A DNA stretch of 64,000 nt, taken from the NCBI GenBank assembly GCA_949130485.1, contig OX422195.1, positions 6,291,066-6,355,065 on the forward strand. Reading direction: 5' to 3'. This DNA comes from Agelas oroides. Taxonomy: Eukaryota > Porifera > Demospongiae > Agelasida > Agelasidae. Of this stretch, positions 25,735 through 36,270 are shown in pieces. The translations under genes were made by a program, and so were the position numbers. Every line of letters begins with the position of its first letter. The stretch's first letter is position 1. The notes below the pieces were generated by a model. That model worked only from the letters and a program-made list of their open reading frames with translations, made no database searches and had not been told where the DNA came from.

Positions 25735-26316
25735 GTAGCCTCGCACCCAGGCCGTGTGGGAGGAGAAAGACAGCCTGGTATCGACTGTTTGCGCATGCAC
25801 GGTCATTCCTGGGTATCCGTTTACGTTTGGAAATTGTCGGCGAAATCAATACGTATACGTCTGATATATTTCCGTATCATCGAGCCGTTTGCCAGTTGAT
25901 CATGAATTACCTTCAACTCCATGAATGTGGAGGATAATCGCCGTGTATACGAAGGCAAAGATGCTTTCTTGTGGGTACCAACTAGTTTTCGTAAGTCAGT
26001 ATGCTACGAGGTGCTGTCATTTGCGTGTGAGGACGGGGTAGCTATGCCGTTATCTTGTTAGTCTCGCCGTTGGGGTCACTTACGATTGCCAAATTTAATG
26101 GTGTGTGTGTGCATTGTTTTGTTGTAGCTCTTTTTTTTTTTTTGCAGCTTTGTACGTATACTACTTTCGAATATCTTGTCCATATATTATATATTGCACG
26201 TGGACAACTACGTAAATGTTACAATTTTACGGAAATATAGCAGAAACTGCTGCACATGCGCAAGCAGTTGATACCAGGCCGTCTTTCTCCTCCCACTCGG
26301 CCTGTGTATGAGGCTA
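25735..26316. mobile_element. Foldback element with about 65 bp inverted ends
   Basis: The left arm gtagcctcgcacccaggcc and the right arm ending ggcctgtgtatgaggcta are inverted copies that stay alike for about 65 bp, through ctcccac and gataccagg. Flanking 9-mers are atgtacgga (25726-25734) and atgtacaga (26317-26325). No transposase is present; the interior is AT-rich with a T tract. Confidence 0.75.
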
Positions 26317-26984
26317 ATGTACAGAGGTGCTCTCTAGCCTAGCTTGTATCCAAGCTGCATGGTAGGAGGAAGACGTCCTATTCCCTCACATGACCCCGGA
26401 ACAAGATCAATCTTTTCTGTAGCAGTGACATGATAGCTACTTAACATAGATCGGGAAATTTTTGCCGTTAAAATATTTTCGTCAGTGTGCCAGCGAAGAA
26501 TTATAATACGTGTATGCACTACATTGCGGAATTGTTGAGCAACGAAATATTTTAATAGAATTTAAAATTAAATAGCTAATATTGATGGCACCACAATAAT
26601 AACCATACTCAATTTCAAGGTTTCTGGGGGGGGAATTCCAGCCCCCCCCCCCCCCCCCCTTTGTATGAAACCCTGCGTTGGTAGTAAATGTGTATTCATT
26701 CTTCAGTCCATGTCAATTTTAAACTGCAATTTTACTTTTTCTGTTCCATACACTAAAAGTCACCTCAAGATTATTGTCAGATAGTTTTTCAGGTGACCCC
26801 CTTGTGGTTTTGCTTCAGTGTAAGTGTGCAAACATTTCTGTGTCTAGATCCCGTGGGTTAGTCCAGTCAATTAACAGATCTTGGCATGGGTAGACTATAA
26901 CCGTCACAAACACCTCCTTGTAAATGATGTCAGATATGTGGCAGGTGCATGCAGGTACGCAGAACTTCTCCATTGTCCCAAGGT

Positions 26985-28395
26985 CTTAATAAGAGAGTCT
27001 TCGATTCCTCTTAGCTGCAGCGGTCCCAGGTATGCAGATACAGCTGCCACTGGACACAATCTGTTCTATGTTTCTCCCATGAAAATTGCCACTCCTTTTC
27101 TGAAGGGTCAGTCTTTGACGCTTTAAAGGTAACTTGTACCGAGGAGGGCTGTTCCCGATTGTCCAAGGTGACATCTCCCTCACTGAGGTGTGCCCCTGCA
27201 TCATAGCTATTACTGGAGGAAGCTGTTATTTCTCCAACTCTGAGAGAAAGCCAAAAAAGCACATAGTACAAGCTGCCCATAACATTATATTACTGGCATC
27301 CCTAGGGTCCTGTTCCCATACTGCACAAAGTTGGAGCAGTATCTCTGGTGTGATTGGCAACCGTGTCCATGTGGCCGACTTACCTGACTTCTCTTGTTCT
27401 CCCTTGATGCCCCGTAACACATACTCCAATAATGGAGGCATCTGGAAGGGGTCTCCAGGCCTCTTTTTCCCACTCAGTACTTTCGTATTGCCATACTTAG
27501 TGCAGTGAATCCCCGGGTGGTGCCCCTGGCATATCTGGCAGACATGGCGAAACTTGCGAACCTCATAGCTGCACCTTCCTTTGCAGTTGAAATGCCTGGA
27601 GCACTACTAGGAGCTCTACATTATGTGGGAGTCCTACTTTTCACCTTGCGGGGGACACGGTCCAACTAGATTGTTTTCCTGCTGTATTCGCTTATACTGG
27701 GCACGCATTAGTCTCATGGCCAATGTGGTTGCAGTTTGTGTGTACACCTGCAAGACACATGCCCTTCCTGTATGAAGGTGATTTCATAGGTCCTGATCTG
27801 ACATTCCAGTTCTTGTTACCCGTGGCAGCAGCTTATCTCGTCATAGAATCACCAAACTGGTTCTCCTCCTCTTTGTATTCGGATCATTAACAGCATGTAT
27901 GCCACCAGTTCTGGTGGGAGGGCTGGCTGCTTTGTAGCCATGACAGTTAGATAAATTGCAAAGCAGCGAGTCCACGTATGGCTATCTAGCACCACCTTCT
28001 TCTCTTCCTTTGCTAGCTCTAGGCCTGGCAAAATGACTTAATGGGCTGGATCTGGCTGTGGGTTCTGACACTCTATAGACCCCAGAGGCTGGAGCTCTGC
28101 CATGTCAATATAGCTCCAATTGAGCATCCCCCAATACAGTTTGGGGGGGATTGATGGCAAGCCATCCCCAATGAATATGTTCCTTTCTTTGGAAGTTTCT
28201 GACTGCGGAAGAAGGAGGCTCATTAGAGAGGTTGCTGTGCTGTTGCTTGTATTGCTCATTGTTGCCGATGGTAAGGTCCCACTGGGGAGAGCAGTTATGG
28301 GAGGCAGGGAGGATTTCACTTGCTGGTTGTATGTTTCCCAACAGGATGTCTGTGGAGGAACAACAACGTACCATTGTTACCAATGCCCCAAGACA
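26985..28395 (-). pseudogene. Tyrosine-recombinase retroelement relic (DIRS/Ngaro-like): gag-like piece and recombinase
   Basis: Reading the minus strand from 28395, a gag-like piece contains IFIGDGLPSIPPKLY, YIDMAELQP, then HTWTRCFAIYLTVM and ELVAYMLLMIR. Next comes a Cys/His knuckle CSYEVRKFRHVCQICQGHHP (about 27590-27520). The recombinase part has PPLLEYVLRGIKGEQEKSG, RLPITPEILLQL, then across a frameshift near 27230 the Arg-box-like SLRVGEI, and ASKTDP. This order and these motifs are typical of tyrosine-recombinase elements common in sponges and cnidarians. Such recombinases integrate circular DNA without target duplication. Frame breaks and missing RT and C-terminal catalytic residues mark it as dead. 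Crypton or another YR element is an alternative. Confidence 0.65.
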
Positions 28396-29440
28396 TTGAG
28401 CCCCTGCCTAGCAGTGGTATGAAAGGGTGCGGTACAAAAGATGTAACTCTACACTGTGGTAAAATTGGGAGGTGGTATGGGCCAAGTTTCCTAAACTGAA
28501 GTGACCCATCTTAGGTTAAACCAACCTCCAGTTTTTTCCACTGCATCATCTGTGCCGCAGATCACATAGTAAGAAACCCCAGGCCTTCTCCCTCTGTTTT
28601 TGCGTACTGCAAGTGAGCAAAAACTGGAAGTGGGGAAGGCCTGGGAATGGGGCTGGAGGGCTGTCTAATGTGAGTGATGTGAAAGATGACAATAACAAAT
28701 GAACAGAGGCACAGGGATTTTTTTGCCCATGCACTATCACTGATGAGTTTTCCTGAAGTGACAAAGTTAGTGTTCTTGATTTCTATCATGGCGTACGGTA
28801 GTACGCCATATGTAGGGATGACCCCGAAAAAAAATGGCCGCCACATTAAAAGTGCACAAATAACACGCTCGAAATGTCTTCGTTAGATTAGTCAAAGGCC
28901 TGTATGAGCCATATCAGGCATTATCGAGTGTTTTCATGAGCAAAAAGACTGTTAAGTTTGCTGGAAAGTATCGCTAAGCACCAGACCGGCAAGTCGCCAA
29001 AACGGACAAATCGTCTATCTTCTGACTTTCTTTCTTCTTCTTCTGCCTCTCACCGCGATAGCACGATAACGGCTGGAGCTTTTACAACGATTCAAACGCA
29101 AAACAACAGGATAAATCACTAGGTATTGCACCTGCCACTTATCGGTCTAAAAGAAAGAACTCAAACTTGTCGGCGATTCTCAGGTAATCTCACACTTACG
29201 CTAGCTGCTACACGCCATTTTGCTCGAATTAAATATGACTCTTAATTACGTCACCAGGGTTCAACTGAGCACGTGGTTCAGTACTTCGTAGAGAAGGTGA
29301 GAATTGTGATTGAGCGTTGCAGTTTGCAAATCTGATTTCGTGGATCAGTTGACGTGGTTGTGCTGCACTTTACATCGAACGCAATATGCGTAATGTCCGC
29401 AAGAAACGAGCGCAGGACAAGCAGAACTACCTGCGAAACA
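28396..29440. other. Intergenic stretch, no gene recognised
   Basis: It contains a tctcattcccag-family foldback (about 28571-28652), a short perfect hairpin (atggcgtac / gtacgccat, 28789-28810) and a small ORF at 29385-29465 (MRNVRKKRAQDKQNY), basic and too short to classify. Confidence 0.4.
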
Positions 29441-29469
29441 AAGGGGAAATAAAGGCAAGCGTCCCGTAA

Positions 29470-29640
29470 TAATTACTGGAAGGACCCGGAGAAACACAGG
29501 GCATCTTCCCGGGCGTCCTCCCATGCCTGTTATTGGAAGGACCCTGAGACGAAAAGGGCGTCCTCCCATGCCTGTTATTGGAAGGACCCTGCGACGAAAA
29601 GGGTGTCCTCCCATACAGTCTATCCGCCAGTGGAAAATCG
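29470..29640. repeat. Palindromic 46 bp repeats, left cluster of the long-ORF region
   Basis: Three direct units contain ttattggaaggaccctgag and gggcgtcctcccatgcc. Each unit is itself an imperfect palindrome (ggaccct...aggg..tcc). Next to them is cagtctatccgccagtgg, which is found inverted (tggcggattgactg) beside the related cluster at 37880-38035. Confidence 0.75.
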
Positions 29641-30108
29641 CGTGGGTTTTATTTGCAAATGACGTCATATTTCCGGTGTCAAAATTGAGGACGAAAGCGG
29701 TACTGACCCAGGAGCACTCTTCCCTCTCTAGTTCATCGCTGATCACTCCTAGAGATCCGAAACTCGGACTACTGAGTCTAGAAGCATGGCTAAAGAGAAA
29801 GAAGTCATAGAATGGACCTACATTCCGGATTTGCGGTGGTAGTTGTAGTTTATTGGACCATTGAACGATCCGCAAAAAGCGAATGATGTTCACAAACTGG
29901 ACTACCACGCTACAACGAAAAGCGTGCACATCTTGAGACTGAGGTATGGTATAGATACATGTATAGTGATGCTACCAATGAAATATTGTAGCCATATGTT
30001 TATCAGAAAAAAAGTTTGTCACTACATATACATGAAGACATTGTCATTGTGATCTGCGTGTTTACACAAAAAAAAAACAGACTTAGCTTGTAGATAGAGC
30101 TAATAGTT

Positions 30109-33100
30109 TCAAAAATTCTCTAAATCACTGTCACTCTCATCTATCTGTTCTGCCTCCATTCTTTCTTCACTCCCAAAAACTTTCTCCATTATATCCTCCA
30201 TATCTGCCTCTGTATCTGTGGTATATGTCTCTTCTTCTAGAGCTATTTCTGCTATCTCCTCTATCTGTGTTGGTTTTGTGACTTCCTCAATGTTAGAGCA
30301 GTTAGTACACTGACATCCTACTGAACACTGCATCTTTTTCCTCCTGCAGCCACATAGTGCATTACAGCCTGTGGTGCACTTGCACCCTCTTAGCAGAGAA
30401 CTTACTCTTTGACGAACTGCACTGATGTTGCTCTCACTGTCCCAAACGACTGTAAGTTCACCTTCATTGATAGACCATCCATACTGGGTGATTGGTTCAA
30501 GGGTCATAGTGTTCTGATCTGCTTGTTTCCACATATGAAGAACCCAACATGCTCTCTTCCAGTGAAATACTAATGCCTCATCAGAGGGAATCATCTCATT
30601 TTCAAAAGCAGTTCGGTCCCAAATAGTTTGCCTTATGTCTTCGAGCCATCTCGAATGCTGCTGTTGCACAGTAAGGCTGGGATCACAGAATTTGAGAAAA
30701 TGAGAGGCTGGTGACGGTGTTTCAAAGCCACTTGAGTGCTTCTTGAAATATACTGTACCGATTAAACGGATAAAAGACAAAAAGCCTTGCTGGTAGACCT
30801 CCTCTTGGAGGGCTACATCTGCTAGTGTTCCGGGAGTTGTTTGGTTTCCAGATGAGATAAATGATGCATACTGATAGAAATACCTGAGAAAGGTTGCTTT
30901 CCCAAGTCGGCTGAAAAATGAGATATAATCACAACCAGAAACTACAAACAAAGTTTGCAGTATCTGTGGGCGAAGGTTAGGGTCAATATGTGCTAAATCA
31001 GGGTCATTAAACAATGCTTGAACCAGTGAAGTAAGGTTTAACAGTCTTAACTGGCGAGAGTTGACTGCACTTACTTGTATAATTATTTGTTTTTGTGTTA
31101 CACATTGTAGTGGTAGCCCGATGTGGTAGATATCCGTATCTGGGGACATGATTAAAACATTAACACAGTTGGTCTTTCTGGCATGCAGCCATAACCTAGT
31201 GTCCGTTTCCTCGGCATTGCAGTGAAAAGCTGGGTCTGGCTGTTTGTGGTTGCTCCCCCTGACGAACCAAGCTGTATCCACCTCTACCCCATCAAATGCT
31301 CCTGCTACATATAGTGTCTGCTGGGGCTTAAGGTAAGTGCTAATATTGTTAAGGAAATATGTACTAACAAATCTGACTAAACTTCGTTTACACTGACGGC
31401 AATTTAGGAAATTTTCTCTCCATTTTCGTGATGGTATTTTGGTATTTGCTGTAACTTCATCACAACAATGCCCTAGTGAAACTGTGGCTATTGCATCCCG
31501 CCGCTGATGTTCAAAATACTTGGGAGTGTTGGCTAGACGGCCTGGATTATCAAATATTACATGTACTTCCTGACTTCCTCGATTGAATTGAGATATAATG
31601 TATCTTTTTAATAGAAACTTTGCATAGTCTGAAGTGGTTTTGTGGCTGCCAAGGGGTGTTGTATTAATTAAAAACATTCCTTCAATAAGAGAGCATTGTG
31701 GCTTCCAGCCTGTAGGGAATTCTGTAGTAAATACAGGTGGCTGTGCATTTTTGTATCTAGCTTCCAGTGAGTTAGTGGTGTAGCTCTTTTGACCCTTGCG
31801 TTGTTTGCCATCATGGTCACATATTGAAATAGGGTATTCCAGCATCTGTTCTCCTGGCTTGTCTATAGGCCTGCCAGTTTTTTTTGAGTACTGCATCTTC
31901 TTTTTCATTGCTGTGAGAATAAGGTGTTTGTCTTTCTCTAGCTGTGATACTCTTCTTGTTTTAGCCTGCCTCACTGAGAATGTTTGCATGCGGCGTTTTC
32001 TATTAGGAGCTTGAACACTAGGCTGTTTTAGGATGAAGTAGGCTATCCTAAGTTCGTAATCCTCTTGACCAATTCTTCTGAAATTTAAAAGGTCATGGCG
32101 TTGTTGCTCTGTTGCATTTTTGTTGGTAAAAGGGTTAAATAGACCACGGTTGTTGATTGATATATCAAATAGAGAAGTTGACTGTATGGTCTCCACTTGC
32201 ACCTTCACGTTCTGTTCAAACTTGCCATCATTTCTGTTTGACGAAAATGGTGAATCCACTGATAATAGCTTGGGTGTTACTTCTGGAAATAGCTGGTGTC
32301 TTATGTTTTCCAAAAGTTTTGTCCGGTAGGGAATGTACTGAGCAATACGATTGATGTAGTCTGGGGTTGGTCTGCACATTGATGTTTTGCACTGCTTATT
32401 AATCAGCATCTCATGTGCCTCATCGATGCCTACTGAGTGCCATGTTCTTCCACTGATACTTACCACAAATGCACCCTGCTGAAACATAGTAAGTATAGAT
32501 GGTGGCATACATAAGATGTCAGCTAAGTGTTGGGAAATGACCTTTTGGTATATCTGATGGTCAAAGGCAGTAAAAACTGGTGCCATTAGCTTTATACTTG
32601 CCTGTCTAAGGTGCCAGTCACCACTTCGCATAGCGAGATACTGTCCTACATAAGCCATTCCATCCACAAAAACAAATTGACTCCAAAACTGCCATGTGTC
32701 ATCTCTGCCTGTCATTTCCTCAACCCAAAGTGAAAATTCTGTTGCAAGTGTCCCAATGATTTTGCTGGTTTCCGCTACTTTTAAGTTGAAAGCTGTAGTG
32801 AAGTTTTTTTCCAAGTCTGGTATGACAGTGAGTGCATCCAGTGACTCTAAGATCTTTTGTTGTAGAGTGTCAGATATCCTGCTGTCCTTAGCTTCTAAGA
32901 ATTTGGCAATCATTGCTCTGTACACTGCCTCCCATGCCTCTAGAAGGAAGTGATGAGTTCTTTTGAAATTACTACATGCTTGTAATTGAGCAAGAGGGTA
33001 ACCAGAAGCGTTTGCTAGAGCCTTTAGCCCTGCATCATAGTACGCAGCCATGAGAGCCAACTGGTAGTTTTTTAACACATGCCAGTCACCTGGGTAAGGT

Positions 33101-36100
33101 ATAAGCCATTTTAATTCGTCCCCATACTCAAACTTCAAAGCTTTTAAAATTTCATACACTTTAGCATCCCCCTCAACTACCAACCACTGCTGTCCTTGCT
33201 CTTCTATGTACTGCTTATGTAGGTCATGCAGCATTGCCATCATTGTATCCTTACTGTCAGCTATAGCATCCATGATTTTCAGGTAAAGTACGTTAGACTT
33301 CTCAGTGTGATTTGCTCTTGTAACTGAAAAGTAATCTTGGATGTTTAGGAGTGTTTTTTGAGGCCTTTTGTTGTTTACTGCCACCTTTTGAAACATGTAA
33401 GCTTTTATCTCATCCTTAAACTCTGCTAGAGCCTCTGCTTCTTGTTCACTTGTTAAGAAATCTGATAGGCTTTTATTTTGAAGGGAAGCGGTGTGGGTGT
33501 TTGTAGAATGTTGGTCCAGTGAGGATGTACTGTCAACAGGCACATCCTTGCTCCCATCACTAAACGGGTGCAAAGTATTGTGGTTTTGCTCTGTTCCCGT
33601 TCGAAATCGTCTTACCCGTTTAGGTGCAGGTGACCTTGTTAGCTTTAATGGAGATTGGTAGGGTGATGTTCTCTGTGCTCGTTTACAATTGAGACTGTGC
33701 TTGTAACTTATTTCAGTTGTTGATGGCACCTTAACCTGAGAGTGACGACGTTCACTACCTTCCTTGTCTTCAGTACATAAACAACTAGTATCTTCACCCA
33801 GAGTCTGTGGTCCTGTTAACAGAGTAGTACCATCGACTTCCATGGAGGAAAAGCCTTCCACTAGTTCTGCGACAAATAGGGGCTGTCCAGAATTTGCTTT
33901 TGCATGACACTGAGTGTGTACAATGGGGCCCAACACAATGCTGGGATGCAGCATGTGTCCCATCGCAGAGTGTGAAGTGCCTAGAGGCGGGTGGGGGTCC
34001 CTCGTGGAGTGTGAAGTGCCTGGAGGCGGGTCGGGGTCCCTCATGGTGTGTGAAGTGCCTAGAGGCGGGTCGGGGTCCCTTGTGAAGTGTAAAGTGCCTA
34101 CAGGCGGGTCGGGGTTCCTCATGGTGTGTGAAGTGCCTAGAGGCGGGTCGGGGTCCCTCATGGAGTGTGAAGTGCCTAGTGCCAGGTCGGGGTCCCTCGT
34201 GGAGTGTGAAGTGCCTAGCGGCAGGTCAGGGTCCCTCGTGGAGTGTGAAGTGCCTAGCGGCAGGTCGGGGTCCCTCGTGAAGTGTAAAGTGCCTACAGGC
34301 GGGTGGAGGTCCCTCATGGAGTGTGAAGTGCCTAGCGGCAGGTCGGGGTCCCTCGTGGAGTGTGAAGTGCCTAGAGGCGGGTCGGGGTCCCTCATGGAGT
34401 ATGAAATGCCTGGGTGCTTGTGTCCCATCGCAGAGTATGAGGTACTTGAATGCAGGCTGGGATCTCGTGCAGAGTGATCAGTAGGGGATTCAGTTACCAT
34501 GTTTGGAGATTCTAAACATTTGGTCTCCATGATCCCTGTTTGCAGTGACAGTGATGGCAGTGGTTGAACTGCCTGAACTGATGTGCCATGCCAACTACCA
34601 CTTGTGTTCCCTCTGAAAACACGGGCATAGCTGTGCAAAAAGTCTATGTTGTCAGCAGATATGATAGTAAAGCTTTCTGGATCCATGTATTGGTTTTGTT
34701 TTATGTCAAGGGAATCAACTTTGTGTTGGATGAAGCGGTAAAGAGTGTCAATAGAGCTGCATACACCTAGTCGATTCAAAATTTTAATCAGCAATGCTGA
34801 ACCACCTTGACTGTCAACTATATCTGTGACTAGAGTGTGAAGTGGTAGTGAGCACCTATCATCTGTGCAAAAAAGTAGCATACACAGCAAAAAGAATCGT
34901 CGAACTTTCTTTGTGTGGTAAATAGCTGATGTTGGATCACATGCCTTTGATTTCCCTCTCCTCTCAGATACTGATCTGGTTAAGAGACAAATAGCTTCCC
35001 ATAGTTTCTCATCTGTCTCTGCAATTAACGTATCAATGTCTACACTGTCACACTGAAAAGGAGAAGTGGTGTCATTTGTGAGCAAGGCTCTTATTTGGGA
35101 ATGTACCCTACTGTTGAGGTCATCAAAAGCTGTTGAGTCAGGTGGGATGTTTGATGTTTCACAAGTAATATCAGAGTTCTCGGCCAAATTGTCTGCACGA
35201 GCATTCCGTAGCTTCCATAGAGCCTGTGCTAGTGCTGGGAGTAGATCTGATTGTGGTCTGTATATCAAGGTGCCATACTTACGAATTTTGCAACTGTATG
35301 CAATGTGACCTCGAAGACTGACTTTTAAGTTACTAAGTATCCATCTTGATGTAACAAACTTAGTTGGATCCCCTTTCAGATTGTTTGCCCTGATTATTTC
35401 ACTGGCACAGACACAGAATACATCATGGACAGTTGGTAAAAGTAACACATTTCCATCTAGCAGCTCTTTACCAACATTAATGGCCACCCTTTTCATTGCT
35501 ATGTCAATTGCTTTCTGGATTGATTTTACTTCACAGGGCTTGTGAACTTGTTCTGATAAGGTGGTGATCAGTTGTTTCAGATCTTCATCTGAACTAAAAT
35601 TATCACTCTGTTGCAGAGTAATAAGGTGTGATCTATAGCATGCATAACAGACTCTGTCTTGATCACTTATTTGACAATCAAACTCTGTGTTCTCTTTAAG
35701 GTACTGTTCTATCAATGCTGGCTTTGGACATACCCTGGAATTAGAGTGTTTCAATGATGTTCCACAGGTTACACAGTGTGTTTGTGTTGGTTGTATATAG
35801 TTGTACACTTGATGATAATGATGTTTGCAAAGTGGGGTTGGTACTGGTATTTGACTTTCGCTGCTTCTTAATTCCCCTGCCTCAAAAGCAGCCTGAATTT
35901 GATCACTGCTAGCTTTATGCAATGTGGCGAAGACTTCCCCTGTACAATCCATCACACAGCATGCACTTAATTTGTTCCCTTTTCTCCATCTAGGTACATA
36001 CAACTTGTCAGACAAAACTTTGTTCACATCTTGCCTACATAGCCGACACACAAAAGTGTTTAGTGAAACCTGGAGAGATAAGACTACAGAACGTGCTTCC

Positions 36101-36270
36101 TCACTTTTCCAGTGTGCTGGGATTGAGACTTGGCTGTGATGCTTCTGGCACAAACCACAAGCTTCACCATCTTCTTTGCAGTGTCCAAAAGATAGTCGCC
36201 TTCTGCTGCTCTTGCCTTGACCATTTGTTGCCATCATGCTACATTTGCATAACACGAGCGTATTAGGCAT
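30109..36270 (-). CDS. Intact 2053-residue ORF: Cys-rich N-terminus, FEN/PIN-like nuclease motifs, CXC domain; transposon-like
   Basis: One uninterrupted frame starts at MPNTLVLCKCSMMATNG (a second ATG is 11-12 codons in). Residues about 35-240 hold many C-x2-C and C/H pairs (ACGLCQKHH, FVCRLC, HCVTCGTSL, VCYACYRSH), suggesting zinc modules. Residues about 610-775 are 13-residue repeats (STRDPDLPLGTSH type). Residues about 985-1400 include YPGDWHVLKNYQLALM, DAGLKALA and GRTWHSVGIDEAHEM, a block I associate with DUF6589-like proteins of transposons. Near 1684-1790 come EETDTRLW, SPDTDI and VVSGCDYISFF with GKATFL, resembling the three acidic motifs of FEN/XPG nucleases. At 1960-1992 a tesmin/CXC cluster (CKCTTGCNALCGCRRKK, GCQC) is followed by an acidic tail. 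Intact length, single exon and the repeats on both sides suggest a recently active element. No family was confirmed. Confidence 0.7.
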   Translation of the reverse strand: MPNTLVLCKCSMMATNGQGKSSRRRLSFGHCKEDGEACGLCQKHHSQVSIPAHWKSEEARSVVLSLQVSLNTFVCRLCRQDVNKVLSDKLYVPRWRKGNKLSACCVMDCTGEVFATLHKASSDQIQAAFEAGELRSSESQIPVPTPLCKHHYHQVYNYIQPTQTHCVTCGTSLKHSNSRVCPKPALIEQYLKENTEFDCQISDQDRVCYACYRSHLITLQQSDNFSSDEDLKQLITTLSEQVHKPCEVKSIQKAIDIAMKRVAINVGKELLDGNVLLLPTVHDVFCVCASEIIRANNLKGDPTKFVTSRWILSNLKVSLRGHIAYSCKIRKYGTLIYRPQSDLLPALAQALWKLRNARADNLAENSDITCETSNIPPDSTAFDDLNSRVHSQIRALLTNDTTSPFQCDSVDIDTLIAETDEKLWEAICLLTRSVSERRGKSKACDPTSAIYHTKKVRRFFLLCMLLFCTDDRCSLPLHTLVTDIVDSQGGSALLIKILNRLGVCSSIDTLYRFIQHKVDSLDIKQNQYMDPESFTIISADNIDFLHSYARVFRGNTSGSWHGTSVQAVQPLPSLSLQTGIMETKCLESPNMVTESPTDHSARDPSLHSSTSYSAMGHKHPGISYSMRDPDPPLGTSHSTRDPDLPLGTSHSMRDLHPPVGTLHFTRDPDLPLGTSHSTRDPDLPLGTSHSTRDPDLALGTSHSMRDPDPPLGTSHTMRNPDPPVGTLHFTRDPDPPLGTSHTMRDPDPPPGTSHSTRDPHPPLGTSHSAMGHMLHPSIVLGPIVHTQCHAKANSGQPLFVAELVEGFSSMEVDGTTLLTGPQTLGEDTSCLCTEDKEGSERRHSQVKVPSTTEISYKHSLNCKRAQRTSPYQSPLKLTRSPAPKRVRRFRTGTEQNHNTLHPFSDGSKDVPVDSTSSLDQHSTNTHTASLQNKSLSDFLTSEQEAEALAEFKDEIKAYMFQKVAVNNKRPQKTLLNIQDYFSVTRANHTEKSNVLYLKIMDAIADSKDTMMAMLHDLHKQYIEEQGQQWLVVEGDAKVYEILKALKFEYGDELKWLIPYPGDWHVLKNYQLALMAAYYDAGLKALANASGYPLAQLQACSNFKRTHHFLLEAWEAVYRAMIAKFLEAKDSRISDTLQQKILESLDALTVIPDLEKNFTTAFNLKVAETSKIIGTLATEFSLWVEEMTGRDDTWQFWSQFVFVDGMAYVGQYLAMRSGDWHLRQASIKLMAPVFTAFDHQIYQKVISQHLADILCMPPSILTMFQQGAFVVSISGRTWHSVGIDEAHEMLINKQCKTSMCRPTPDYINRIAQYIPYRTKLLENIRHQLFPEVTPKLLSVDSPFSSNRNDGKFEQNVKVQVETIQSTSLFDISINNRGLFNPFTNKNATEQQRHDLLNFRRIGQEDYELRIAYFILKQPSVQAPNRKRRMQTFSVRQAKTRRVSQLEKDKHLILTAMKKKMQYSKKTGRPIDKPGEQMLEYPISICDHDGKQRKGQKSYTTNSLEARYKNAQPPVFTTEFPTGWKPQCSLIEGMFLINTTPLGSHKTTSDYAKFLLKRYIISQFNRGSQEVHVIFDNPGRLANTPKYFEHQRRDAIATVSLGHCCDEVTANTKIPSRKWRENFLNCRQCKRSLVRFVSTYFLNNISTYLKPQQTLYVAGAFDGVEVDTAWFVRGSNHKQPDPAFHCNAEETDTRLWLHARKTNCVNVLIMSPDTDIYHIGLPLQCVTQKQIIIQVSAVNSRQLRLLNLTSLVQALFNDPDLAHIDPNLRPQILQTLFVVSGCDYISFFSRLGKATFLRYFYQYASFISSGNQTTPGTLADVALQEEVYQQGFLSFIRLIGTVYFKKHSSGFETPSPASHFLKFCDPSLTVQQQHSRWLEDIRQTIWDRTAFENEMIPSDEALVFHWKRACWVLHMWKQADQNTMTLEPITQYGWSINEGELTVVWDSESNISAVRQRVSSLLRGCKCTTGCNALCGCRRKKMQCSVGCQCTNCSNIEEVTKPTQIEEIAEIALEEETYTTDTEADMEDIMEKVFGSEERMEAEQIDESDSDLENF
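33950..34445 (-). repeat. 39 bp minisatellite inside the long ORF
   Basis: About 12 units of 39 bp encode the 13-residue repeat T/M-RDPDLPLGTSHS on the minus strand without breaking the frame. The plus strand is also open for 187 codons, but this follows from the repeat period being a multiple of three. Confidence 0.9.

Noticed and set aside
33914-34477. 187-codon plus-strand ORF opposite the long minus-strand ORF
   Set aside because: It exists only because the 39 bp repeat keeps all registers constant; the minus strand carries the 2053-codon frame.
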